Below are positions 1 through 9,763 of a DNA stretch of 64,000 bases, piece by piece; position 1 is the stretch's first letter, and each line of letters starts with the position of its first letter. Made by a program: the position numbers and the translations under genes. Location of the stretch: the NCBI RefSeq assembly GCF_002994745.2, contig NC_037090.1, positions 29,122,501-29,186,500 of the forward strand. The letters run 5' to 3'. This stretch comes from Rosa chinensis (lineage: Eukaryota; Streptophyta; Magnoliopsida; Rosales; Rosaceae). The notes beneath the pieces are model-generated. The model was not told the DNA's origin and ran no database searches. It saw nothing but the letters and a program-made list of their open reading frames with translations.

Positions 1-431
1 TATCCATCCTTTGCTAGAATATGTGGCAAGGAAGAAAAGCCTAGACACATTAATCTTCCTTACTTAACATGCATGTAAGGATATAGTCCTAACTAGGAGT
101 AATCTTTGGTCCTAATCTGAGGATATATTGGATTCTTGTGTGCCAATTTAATCACCTTCAAATACTCTGTATAAACATAGTAAGGCAGTAACTAAAGGTA
201 ACAATTAAGTATCAAACCCTAAAATTTTGCCTAGTTTGAGTCATCACTAAGGTGATCGTTGAAGAATCCATGGCCGGCTGGTACCACATGATTCGTAAGG
301 CATTATTTTGCAGGTGATCTGGACAACTTTTTAGCTAGGACCGGTATTTTCTACACCCTCATGATGTGCAAACGAGTAAACTTAAAGTATTCATAGAGAA
401 GCATACACAATTCTCACAACAATCATACTTA
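1..431. other. Intergenic, no gene recognised
   Basis: AT-rich sequence with no open frame of note and no recognisable domain. It ends where an inverted-repeat element begins. Confidence 0.5.
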
Positions 432-1311
432 GGGGGGTGTATTCAATTCAGATTTTAAAAGACTTTGTTTGAGTTTTTATAATTCATGGATTTACTTAAT
501 CCACAGATTGTTTAAATTCTATATGGACTCTGATTGATTTTAATGGATTGATTTACTAGTATTTGTTTAGATTTTACAAATCCTAGCTTATGATGTTTTT
601 GGTAGGTTAATATTTTTTTTTCTTCTTCTTCTTTAATTAAGCAATGGATGTATGGATCCAACTATAATGCTATATCAATGACAAGAAAGTATGGCAATCT
701 ACCATTCTTTATATTGTGTATAATGATATATGAACAATAAGAGAAAACTAACAAGCCAAAATATTACACAAAAAATAAAGCAGTAAACTAATGACATAAT
801 TTATTTCAAATCTAATTTACAAAAGAATCATGTGTGTATGTATCATCTTAATAATACCATTGAAAGTGAGCTTCATTAGCTAGAAGGATTAAGACTTCTA
901 GAGCTATAGTGATAAAAATAAAATAAAAAATTATTAGATGAGAGCAGAGGCAGAGGAAGATAAAATGGATGAGTGTCATCTGTTGAGTCCTGCTTTTTTT
1001 TTTTTTTTTGGGTGAAGAGGTTTTTTATTTTTTGAGTAAGAAAGAATCCATCAAAATCTTTTGGGAAGTGGTTGGATTGTTTTTGAGTTTTGATATGTAT
1101 AAAAAACACTATAAAATCCTCCAAAATCCAGCATTTAATGAAATCCTTAAAAATCCGTATACTTTTGAATATCAGCAGATTTGAATGGATAATTTTAAAT
1201 CTTAATTGAATACATCAAGATTTTAAAGGACTGTTTAAAATCTCAATTGAATACCCATAGACTTCTAAAATACAAAAAAATCTTGTAGACTCTTAATTGA
1301 ATACACCCCCC
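432..1311. mobile_element. Non-autonomous inverted-repeat DNA transposon (MITE-like)
   Basis: The left end reads GGGGGGTGTATTCAATT and the right end is its reverse complement, AATTGAATACACCCCCC, about 880 bp apart. Degenerate copies of the TIR-proximal sequence (AATTGAATAC next to AATCTTRA runs) recur just inside the right end, as subterminal repeats do. The interior is AT-rich; the only sizeable frame inside it is a low-complexity shadow. A target-site duplication could not be read with certainty: TTA precedes the left end and ATAA follows the right. The superfamily is therefore left open; PIF/Harbinger is the first guess. Confidence 0.7.
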
Positions 1312-1981
1312 ATAATGATGATGCGCAAAGCCAGTTACCTCTAGTTTGGTACTTTGGTTATGAGGCCATCTCCAGTAAGAAGGAGCTATATTGGGGTCAA
1401 GACTATAATTTACCCCCAAAAATATTATTCTTTATTCATGAACAAGTGAATCATCTCCAGTAAGGCATGGCTAAATTTTAGTCATTTCAAGTATTTTATG
1501 ATTTTACATTATGTTTTGTAATTTTTATGATTTTATTCTATTTTAATAATATTTTAATTTAGACTAAAATTAATTTATGAGGAAAAAATTAATTTTTAAG
1601 GTGTATATTTGGATGAGGTATTTTTGTGGTATTGTTGATAACATTTTCGGATAGGTTTTTTAAGTGCCACATGCCACTTAGGAAGCAAATATGTAGATTC
1701 CCGATTAGATATAGTGTCAACGTGGCAAGATTAATTATTACAAAGTCTTATCAAATTTACCAATAGGATTTTTGAATGCCACGTGTCGTGTTGTGATCAA
1801 CTCTCTAAATTTCTGATTAGATTTTATGCATACATGGTGGTTCTATCTTCAGCTACAAACCTCAATAAAAAGGGTGGTTTCAGATGCATATCTCACTACC
1901 TCCTCTATCTCATCTCTAATTGTTTGTTCATTTTATAATTTTTCATTACATTTTGCAACGAATTCGAACTGATTTTCTTAG

Positions 1982-2206
1982 TGGAATGAGAGGCAACGTG
2001 AAGACGAGGAAGATGATGAAGAATATGATGCGCAGGGGCGAAAGAAGCAGCTAGCTGGTTGGCTACTAACCCACTTCAACAACAAGGGTGGTTCTGTTCC
2101 AGGCCGCGCTACCCGTCATCTATCACGTGAGATAGCTAATGAAAAATTGTTAAATGATTACTTCGTAGCTAATCTTGTGTACCCTGCGAAACTTTCAGAC
2201 GACGTT
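1982..2206 (+). pseudogene. Harbinger-type nuclease (plant transposon protein) fragment
   Basis: About 75 codons are open without a start codon. They encode an acidic run (EDEEDDEEYD), then GGSVPGRATRH, then NEKLLNDYFVANLVYP. From memory, plant Harbinger nuclease-like transposases carry a similar order of a G-S-x-PG-R-A segment followed by E-x-L-x-x-DYF-x-x-x-P-x-YP ahead of the nuclease domain. The DDE catalytic part is absent: the frame runs straight into LTR-derived sequence. No function is expected. Confidence 0.45.
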
Positions 2207-2222
2207 ACAGGATTAGGGGAGA

Positions 2223-2682
2223 TAGGACCCGCCCCGAATTTCACCTTGAAATCAGAGATGGCCCTGTAGGGCCCACCTTAGGAATAACTCTACCGAAAAT
2301 TCGGCAGAGTCACCCCTAAAATAGACTACTCAAAACCTGTAGAAACACATTCACACTTCTAATAAGCCATCCTTATTCTTCTGGAGCCGCCCTGCTTCCC
2401 AAATCACAACAACTCCACAATTAACAACTAAAATCTGAACAATACAACATAACCCAATTACACAAGGGTAACTCCCAAACTTTACAACATTCGTCATATA
2501 GGTTATCAAAGCAACCTAAAAGAGAAAAAGAATTCATAATACAAGTACATTCAGTGATTAACCTACAATATGAAAATAACATCAGCAAATGCTATGCCCT
2601 GAATCCTACTATGCAGAACGAGCAACTTTGCAGACTGGATAAATGAAACTGAAGGGCCTAAGGGGAAAGTACATAAAAAATA
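2223..2682 (-). repeat. Fragment of a long Ty3/Gypsy-type LTR
   Basis: This stretch aligns base by base, with substitutions, to one end of the solo LTR at 16323-19001. Shared blocks include CCGAATTTCACC, GGGCCCACCTTAGG, ATAACTCTACC and AGGGGAAAGTA. In LTR orientation it is the 3' end of the repeat on the minus strand. Only about 460 bp are present, so it is a truncated copy, here interrupting the Harbinger-like remnant. Confidence 0.65.
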
Positions 2683-3021
2683 CCCTTTTTTTAGGAATAC
2701 ATATATAACAAAAAAAAAAAAACATGAAGCCAACGGCTAGTTCCTCATGCATGTGTATAATTATAATTCTTAATTACTTAACCATTGGATTCATGCATTG
2801 CATCACAAACGATTGATTATGACCATTTGATTCATGCATTGCATCACAAAGATTTTGATTGGGCTGATTTCCTGTGGGTCCCACAAAAAGCTAAAGGGCC
2901 AACCATAGGGCTAAATTCAGCCCTCTCCACCTTTAGCCCTTAGGATCTTCTCTTGTTGGAGCCCTTTTTTTTGTCAAAAAGGGCTTGAGATCACATATAG
3001 CCCTCCTTGTTGGAGATGACC

Positions 3022-5336
3022 TAACTCTTCAATCAAATTGGGTTAATTCAGAACAATAACTTTAAATCCCTATATATAACTGTGACTTAATTTTAATTAT
3101 TTTTGTTGGAGTTCTTTTTACTTTATAATCTTAATAATTAAAAGTTGAATTTTACTTCTAAAAAAAACACAAACTAAAAGTTGAATTTAGCTATTCTATT
3201 AGAGATCCTCTAACACGAAGCACACAGCTTCTGTTTCGAACCACTCTGTATCTGATGAAAGAGATTGATCCAAGGAGTGTTTTCTATGAGAGGAGGTGCG
3301 ATCGCGAGATGGAGAACCCTGAAGTAATCAGAGAAAGTTTCTTCTGGACTAGAAAGTTTCGTCTGGCACAAGCCGCATGCATATGTGTATAACAAGCACA
3401 ACACGACGCCTCTTTCACACTTGTGAAAGGAGCTATAATTATAGTTGAAGAACATGAGGATCAAAAAGGGCTGCGGATGAAGGCATTACGTACTTTGCAT
3501 TTCAACGTGATTAGAATTAGATAAGTCCCAAAACCTATAATAATATAATAAACATGCATGCACCCAAGTCCTCCATCATGAGCTCAAAAATGATTCTAAA
3601 TTTTTATAATGAAATTCAGAGGCATGTATGTAGTATACTCACCTAATTAGCTAGAGCAGGCCACTTAGGCTCCAAACCCCCTGTAGGCCTGTACTAGAAA
3701 ACTTGGAGGCAAGTCCTAATTGATCGAAGGAGGAGTAATCCAAAGCCAAACAGGAAAGACACTATGAATACGCAATTTTAAAGGTTTAAACAACTGATTC
3801 TTACCTACTTGTAACTGGTCTTTTTGTTTAAGGAAAAACTTTTTCGGCCTTTTAATAGAAACGAAATGAATTCATTAATAGAACTTCGCGAGAGACAACC
3901 AAGGGGGAAGTAGGACTTCATTAAAAAGCTTGCTGATCAGGGTGAAGAAAAAGAGTACCACACCCTATTATTACCAATCAATTAACTAGTATACGTACAT
4001 CATCAATATATAAGAGTAACGTGCAGTAAACCAGGGAGAGACTACCGCTTCTAACCAATTCATACGGTAAGATAAATGATATATCAACATACCCGGGCTC
4101 TACGGTGTGCTGCTTCATTGCACCTATGGGGAGCGTAGTACTTTGAAGCAAAGCTTTTAACTCATCAAGCAGCCTTACTGCAATCCTCTTCATCATTATT
4201 TAAAGCATGAGTTTATAATACTATGGGCATCACCTTCATTTGCAAGCACATAAAATGCCGTATCTCTACAAAACTGCAACCCGTGCTTAATTAGTGCAAT
4301 GAACACACTTGCTTTGGGACTTATACTCAATCCCTGTAGGAGAATCTCAAACTATGAGCTATTTCTCAGTCACTTTTGCAATATTAAACTCTTTGCCTCA
4401 ACAATTAATGGGTTTGAAGCTGCTGTTGAGAAACTGAGAGTTTGGCCAGCCTCGATCAGAGATCAACTGGATTGATGTGACTAGCCCTGCTGCTATATTG
4501 CTTCTTCGTTGTTCAAGTTCAGCAAAACACAATTTGATATCTTAGCAGGTATGATCAAAGATCAGTTCTTAAAAAGTTTCTGTCGTTGGATATCTTGTTT
4601 CTTTCAGTACTGGCTACTATATGTACTCAACATGTATATTAGAATAGATCGATAAGCCTACAATATTAGGTGTGGTAGTTTGTTGTTTCGCGTACATCTC
4701 ATGTTAATTGTAAGTCTGCAGTGACCAGATTTTCAATTATGGAATTCGAAGATTGTAATCATCAATAGCCTAATGTTTGTCCTTTTGGCTTTGACTTCTC
4801 TTCCAAGAAAGACGACAGCCTGAGCCATGAACTAATGGGTTGGTTTGACAAATGTTTAAGGGTATATATTTTGGTATAGAAGCTGTTCAAAGCTTCAGCA
4901 AATTCCAGTGGGGTTTGAGATTTCTGCTTTTTTTATTTTTGTATTATTTTTTTTTTAAGGGGAACAAATATCCATTGATATATTCATGACGTACTGCACT
5001 GAGTCACTGTCAGGATATTACATACATGAGAGCAAAAGCACCCGAAACATAACCTTGCTTTGCCTATTCAGCCTAACCAGAAACAAATTCCTAGCAAATA
5101 ACATCTATTCTAACAATACATGCTCACATATTTCACTACTAACTACAACAAAAAAGGCTCACAAGTTCAGAAACTAGACAACTATCAGGAAAACCGCTAA
5201 GCTTTCACCTAAGAAAGCTATCGTTGTATGATTGCTTGCCAAATTCTACCAAATAGTCTACCACAACGTCTAGGATCAGACTTTCAATCTAAACATGCTA
5301 AATTTTACCTTTACCCTTCCCCATAGTAGTAGAAGG
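3022..5336. other. Intergenic, weak open frames only
   Basis: No domain was recognised. Minus-strand frames of 84 aa (3210-3464) and 72 aa (3978-4196) exist. The 72-aa frame has a leucine-rich start, and the sequence upstream of it could hold exon-like open segments, but I cannot connect these into a gene. A T-rich tract at about 4927-4957 followed by non-coding sequence resembles a reverse-oriented poly(A) end of an old non-LTR element. Confidence 0.3.
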
Positions 5337-5344
5337 GTTAGCAG

Positions 5345-5826
5345 CAGAGGCGGCCCTTGGGGTGTGCATGTGGTGCAGGTGCACAAGGCCTCCGATTTTT
5401 GAAGGCCTCCGAATTGCGTAATGCCTTTATGTACATATATATAAATTGAAAGTGTGAAAGTATATGATGAACCGTTGTACTTATTTGATTTGATCTTATA
5501 TGTCTTGGGTTTGAGTCCCTTGGGCCTTTCTATTTTTATGTTTTTTCTTTGATCTTCTTCTCTGTTTTTTTGTTTTGTCTTTCTTCGTTTCATGTTTCTT
5601 CTAGTAAGGCCTCTCTATTTTTATTTATTTTCCTTTTCTGTTATCTTCATCTCGTTCTTTTATTTGTTTTCCTTTTTTCATTTTCCTTCTTTGTTTTGTT
5701 ATGTTTTTATCCCTCCACTCTATTCTTGTTTTATTTATACTAAATATTCCTTTTAGTTCTTCAACTGAGATCATAATTAATAAGGCTTCACTTATATTTT
5801 CGCACTAGGCCTGAGGACCGGCCCTG
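5345..5826. mobile_element. Small non-autonomous hAT transposon with 8-bp TSD
   Basis: The direct repeat GTTAGCAG lies at 5337-5344 and again at 5827-5834, exactly the 8-bp duplication made by hAT elements. Between the copies, the left end CAGAGGCGGCCCTTGG and the reverse complement of the right end, CAGGGCCGGTCCTCAG, form an imperfect terminal inverted repeat with the CAGRG start usual for hATs. The 482-bp interior is T-rich and has no transposase. Confidence 0.85.
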
Positions 5827-5889
5827 GTTAGCAGGAGTGGTTGCTGCCTAGCCAAAGACCCAGCAACATTATTCTTTGTCTTGTTATGA

Positions 5890-7138
5890 CTACCTCGTGG
5901 CCTGCCTCAAGACTTCTTCTTGCCCAACAAACATAGATCCTTCAAGAGCCCTTCCGAAGACCAAGTCAACCCCAAGCAACAATAGTGCATGGCGCTTGCG
6001 CTTGGGTTGCGGACCATCCTCCTCTTCTCTAGCCTGACGTGCCCCTATAACTTGGGTCACCGCTACTGGATTCTCCTCTGCAGAAACCACCATAGCATTG
6101 GCTGCGTCATCTTACTCCCTAGAAATCTTCTCCACCACTTCCTTGGCCGTAGAACTCTTCGCCCTTGCCGTTGAAGTCCCTTACTCTGCTCCGATGGTTT
6201 TTTCAACCTCCTTCGATAAACTACATCGAGCTCCTCCCATTGCCATCAATGACCCGGAATCTGGGCTCCAAAAGACCTAGAGATGATGAAGTCAAGGAGT
6301 TGGTGCCAAAGACCAAAGATGGCAGTCTATTTGCTACCCCTCCGCGCATCATCGTTGCCCCATTTGTTCAGCCGTCTGGCTTAGGATCGGCCACCAGCTG
6401 CATGGGGCACGCTTAAGAGATCCACAATCTTGACATCGGCCCACAAAATTCTCATAATGGAAGGACAACTCTAGGGATGCCAAAACCCTAAACTTCTGAC
6501 TCAGCCTCATTATCTCATTCACACACAATGCAACTCGCACCCGTGCCCGACCCTCACGCAAGCCATGTCGATCCACCTCTAGTACCGTTCCAATCGTTTC
6601 TCTTATCAATGATACAATTGTCAGCGTGAGAAAAGCTAGTGGCAGTCCATGAATTCGGATCCAAATCCAGATGTACATGGTCCAAGGGGATGCTGGAAAT
6701 GGGAGATCTGCCATCATAGTCATTTAGGAGTATGTGAGCCTTGTTGAAAGTCCACGGAACCTAGCCTTTTTTTTTTAATTCTTAGAATGTCCCTAGCATT
6801 GCTAAAGATGAAAAGAAACTCCCCTATGGGCGTTCCTACACCTGTAGTGTTCCATTTAGTCTCCACATCGATTGGAAAGCACCCATGAATGAGTAATGAT
6901 TGAAGGCTCTGCACGTATTAAGCCAGCCTGCCATGTATGCGTTGTTGGCCACAAGCTCCTCACCTGTCTTCCTCAAGTTGCCAAGATCCACGAGTTCATC
7001 CCCGACTTGCAAAGACAAAGCCGAGGCTAATCGAGCCGCCATGGAGGCAAGGGCGGCCATCAGAAAGTCTTGGTGTGCTGTGCAAACCCTAGCCATGCGA
7101 TAGGTAATGGTGGCTAGGGCAAATGCTTGTCTCCTCAA
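5890..7138 (-). pseudogene. DUF4283 / zinc-knuckle fragment (LINE ORF1-like), broken
   Basis: Consecutive minus-strand open segments (7138-6836, 6914-6720, 6723-6349, 6093-5890) in shifting frames look like one decayed protein. The 6723-6349 segment contains WTMYIWIWIRIHGLPLAFLT followed by GTVLEVD and then CQDCGS. That layout is typical of DUF4283 proteins: a beta-rich domain, an I-x-GLP-x-x-x segment, then a CX2C knuckle, often found upstream of plant LINE reverse transcriptases. Frame changes show it is not functional. A similar fragment lies on the other strand at 7670-8518. Confidence 0.55.
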
Positions 7139-7304
7139 CTTCTTTTTCTCTCATAACATTTTTTGGATTTCTGGTTCTTTCTCCATTATTGTACAATATA
7201 GGTGGTATTATGTTTGCTTCTAGTTAAATCTCATCTTGCTTGCTATTTTCTCAGCACAATAACATATATGGTGCGACTATTGCCACCATACTAATTATTT
7301 TCTT

Positions 7305-7574
7305 GGGAAAATAGTCCGTACGGTACCCGACGTTTACCTCCATATAACTTTTGGTACCTGAACTTAAAAAAAATATCAATACGGTACCTGAGATTCTCTG
7401 CCCGACCGAAGATTGACACATATGGCCGTTAACTTTTGGTAACGGAGCTAACGGCCATATGTGTCAATCTTCGGTCAGGCAGCGAACCTCAGGTACCGTA
7501 TTGATATTTTTTTAAGTTCAGGTACCAAAAGTTATAAGGAAGCAAACGTCGGGTACCGTAAGGACCATTTCCCC
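7305..7574. mobile_element. Mutator-like foldback MITE with 9-bp TSD
   Basis: The 270-bp element is almost one continuous inverted repeat centred near 7440. GTACGGTACCCGACGTTT near the left end is mirrored near the right end, and GGCCATATGTGTCAATCTTC near the centre is mirrored on the other arm. TATTTTCTT lies at 7296-7304 and again at 7575-7583, a 9-bp target-site duplication as expected for Mutator-type elements. The element has no coding capacity, and its transcript would form a long hairpin. Confidence 0.85.
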
Positions 7575-7669
7575 TATTTTCTTCACCCTACAAGTTTCTG
7601 ATTTATTGAAAGACTAAATACCCTAATACAAAATAACAATAAAAGACTAAAAACCTTAAGCGCCGCTCA

Positions 7670-8518
7670 ATGGACGCAAGAAACCCTAAACCTACAACCA
7701 AGGCTACTCTACCCACCAAGCTCACGGCAACTTTGCCCCAACCATGGACGACATCACGACCTCCTTTGCCGCCTCTTTTGCCTTTGCAAGCAAAGATGTC
7801 GTTGACCTTTCCAGATCAGCCAACAGTGCAGAACGTCGAGGCACGCAGTCCTATCTACTAGCTTGACCGCTTGCTGCAAAACCGGCACCATTGCAGGACC
7901 TCTGACATTTCTTCCATTAAGTTTGGGTTCTTGAGCGGCATTTCAAGATACAAGAGAGGGCTGAGAACCGGTATGTGATTGCATTCGATCTTAGACGAGA
8001 TCGTAACAAGGTTTTACGTGGTGGACCTTGGCGCTTCAACCAAGCATCGATCATGATACAAGAGTACGACGGGCTTGCGCCGCCTCAATCTTTTGCATTG
8101 AATGCTTTGTACTTCTAGGTACGTATCACTGATGTACCTCTACTCTTTGAGAATAAGGACACCATCAAAGACATAGCTGCCATCACTGAAAATGTCATCG
8201 AGTTGGATGACAAACTCTTTGACAACACAGGGAAGATTAGAGTTAGGGTTTACATGAACTCTCTAAACCCTTTTTCTGAAAAAGAATGTGAAGCTTGCAC
8301 TGGGAGTTGAGGATGAGTTCTCATTTTTCTTCGAAAACCTAGTGGGTAAGTGTAAGTATTGTGATTTGATTTATCATGAGAATGGTGTTTGTCTTGCAAC
8401 AGATGGAAGAGCGGTACCAAGAATGGAGTCAGCTTCGGCTCATAGGAGGTTGGAAATCACAAGTCCATCTCTTAGTTTCGTACAAAGCCGTTTTGAGAAT
8501 GGCATTTTCAAGTTATAG
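7670..8518 (+). pseudogene. DUF4283 / zinc-knuckle fragment (LINE ORF1-like), broken
   Basis: A start MDARNPKPTTK at 7670 opens a frame that breaks after 63 codons. Further on, in other frames, come VRITDVPLLFE, KIRVRVYMN and ENLVGKCKYCDLIYHENG. The order (V-R-I/L-x-x-x-P, R-V-R-V-x-x, then a CX2C knuckle) matches the DUF4283 plus zinc-knuckle architecture of plant LINE ORF1-like proteins. Stops and frameshifts make it a pseudogene. It points away from the similar minus-strand fragment at 5890-7138, with the Mutator-like foldback element between them. Confidence 0.5.
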
Positions 8519-9541
8519 GGCTTCATTCTTAATCTCTTTATTCATCATTAAACTCTAATGCTTTCTTTCTTAGCATTCAATATCTTCAATTGTTCTCATG
8601 TTATGCTAACAAAAAAAAAATCGAGATGCAGAGGAAGTCAAATGGAAAAAGAATTTGAGTTAAACCACACATTGGAAAATGGTACTTTGGGTACTGTAAA
8701 TGGGTGAACTTGAAATTAAAAAAATATATGTAGGCCGGGTGAGAAGAGAATGTAGAGTGAAGAAAGTAGTTAGGGTGGCAATAGCAGCATCCATTAATAT
8801 AGATTATTCTGGGTGAGACTAATGAGGATTTTAAAGAGGATTTCATGAAGACTTTTAAATCAATGGTTGAATGACATATGTTGTGAAGAAATAATATTTC
8901 AACCAAAGTTTGGACCCCTCATCCAATTGTTGATTTGAAAGTACTCATGGAGTCCTCATTTTAGAGTCCTTACTTGCGCTAACCATGAGGACTTCATGAG
9001 TATTTTAAAATGACAATTTTGACAATTTGGACGATGACAACCTGGGAAAAGAACTAAGCTTTTCAAATTTAATGGCTTGGCCAGAGGAAGCTAGCATACC
9101 ATGCGCACAGACAAGGGATTCTAATTAAGAAAAAAAAAATTGAGATTGATATCACTGCAAAAGTAATTTCCAACTGCAAGTCAAAACTGTGGTTTCATAT
9201 GCATTAGTAAAAACTTTACTTAATGTCTATATATAGTTCAAAAGAAAATCTATTAAGAATCGAAAGCAACATCAATGACTAGCTGACAGCTAATAAGAAA
9301 AATCTCAAATTTGAGAACTCTTCAAATCAGTCTGAGACTACTTGACTCCCAGAATCATTAGAACTGGGGCGAATGCTGGCTTCTTTCCTCTTGCACTGAC
9401 CAACACTTGGATGATGACAACCTGAGAAATTAAACCTGAATGAATGTTAATTCTTTCAATTCTAAATGTGTTGCGTGGCTATCCTTGGCCTATATTCTGA
9501 TCAGAAATGATCTCACCAGTGACAACCCAACTAAAATCATA
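8519..9541. other. Intergenic; region 3' of the MADS gene
   Basis: No coding signal. The phrase GATGACAACCTG occurs twice (near 9034 and 9412), indicating a small local duplication. Confidence 0.4.
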
Positions 9542-9547
9542 TTTATT
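9542..9547 (-). terminator. Candidate polyadenylation signal of the MADS gene
   Basis: TTTATT on the plus strand reads AATAAA on the minus strand, about 220 bp beyond the MADS stop codon. This is a reasonable 3'-UTR length, but the motif is common in AT-rich DNA. Confidence 0.35.
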
Positions 9548-9763
9548 TCCTCATAAAATTCAGAAAATCATTGTACGCCCACTGTAATAACTACTACTTT
9601 CAGAAATTATATTGACCTAGATATATATGCAAACCCGTGTCAAAGCCTCAAAACCAAACATGTAAAATATTTTTCTTTTTGGCAATGTAAAGCATTTTTG
9701 TCTATTGAGACCAAAAGAAAAGGTTCTTCAGGCAATGATTATTAAGAGCAAGGTTATGTTAGA

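Larger units (their letters stand above)
1364..3021. mobile_element. PIF/Harbinger-like DNA transposon remnant
   Basis: The left end (GGCCATCTCCAGTAAGAAGG) and the reverse complement of the right end (GGTCATCTCCAACAAGGAGG) match at most positions, giving an element of about 1.66 kb. The similarity continues inward through a GCTATAT block. Inside lies a short open stretch resembling the N-terminal part of plant Harbinger-type nuclease proteins, then a fragment of a long LTR. I infer a Harbinger element that decayed and received or absorbed LTR sequence. The target-site duplication is not clear (TAA follows the right end). Confidence 0.6.

Noticed and set aside
876..1124. 82-aa minus-strand open frame
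   Set aside because: Lies inside the inverted-repeat element; low-complexity K/F/S text from A/T runs.
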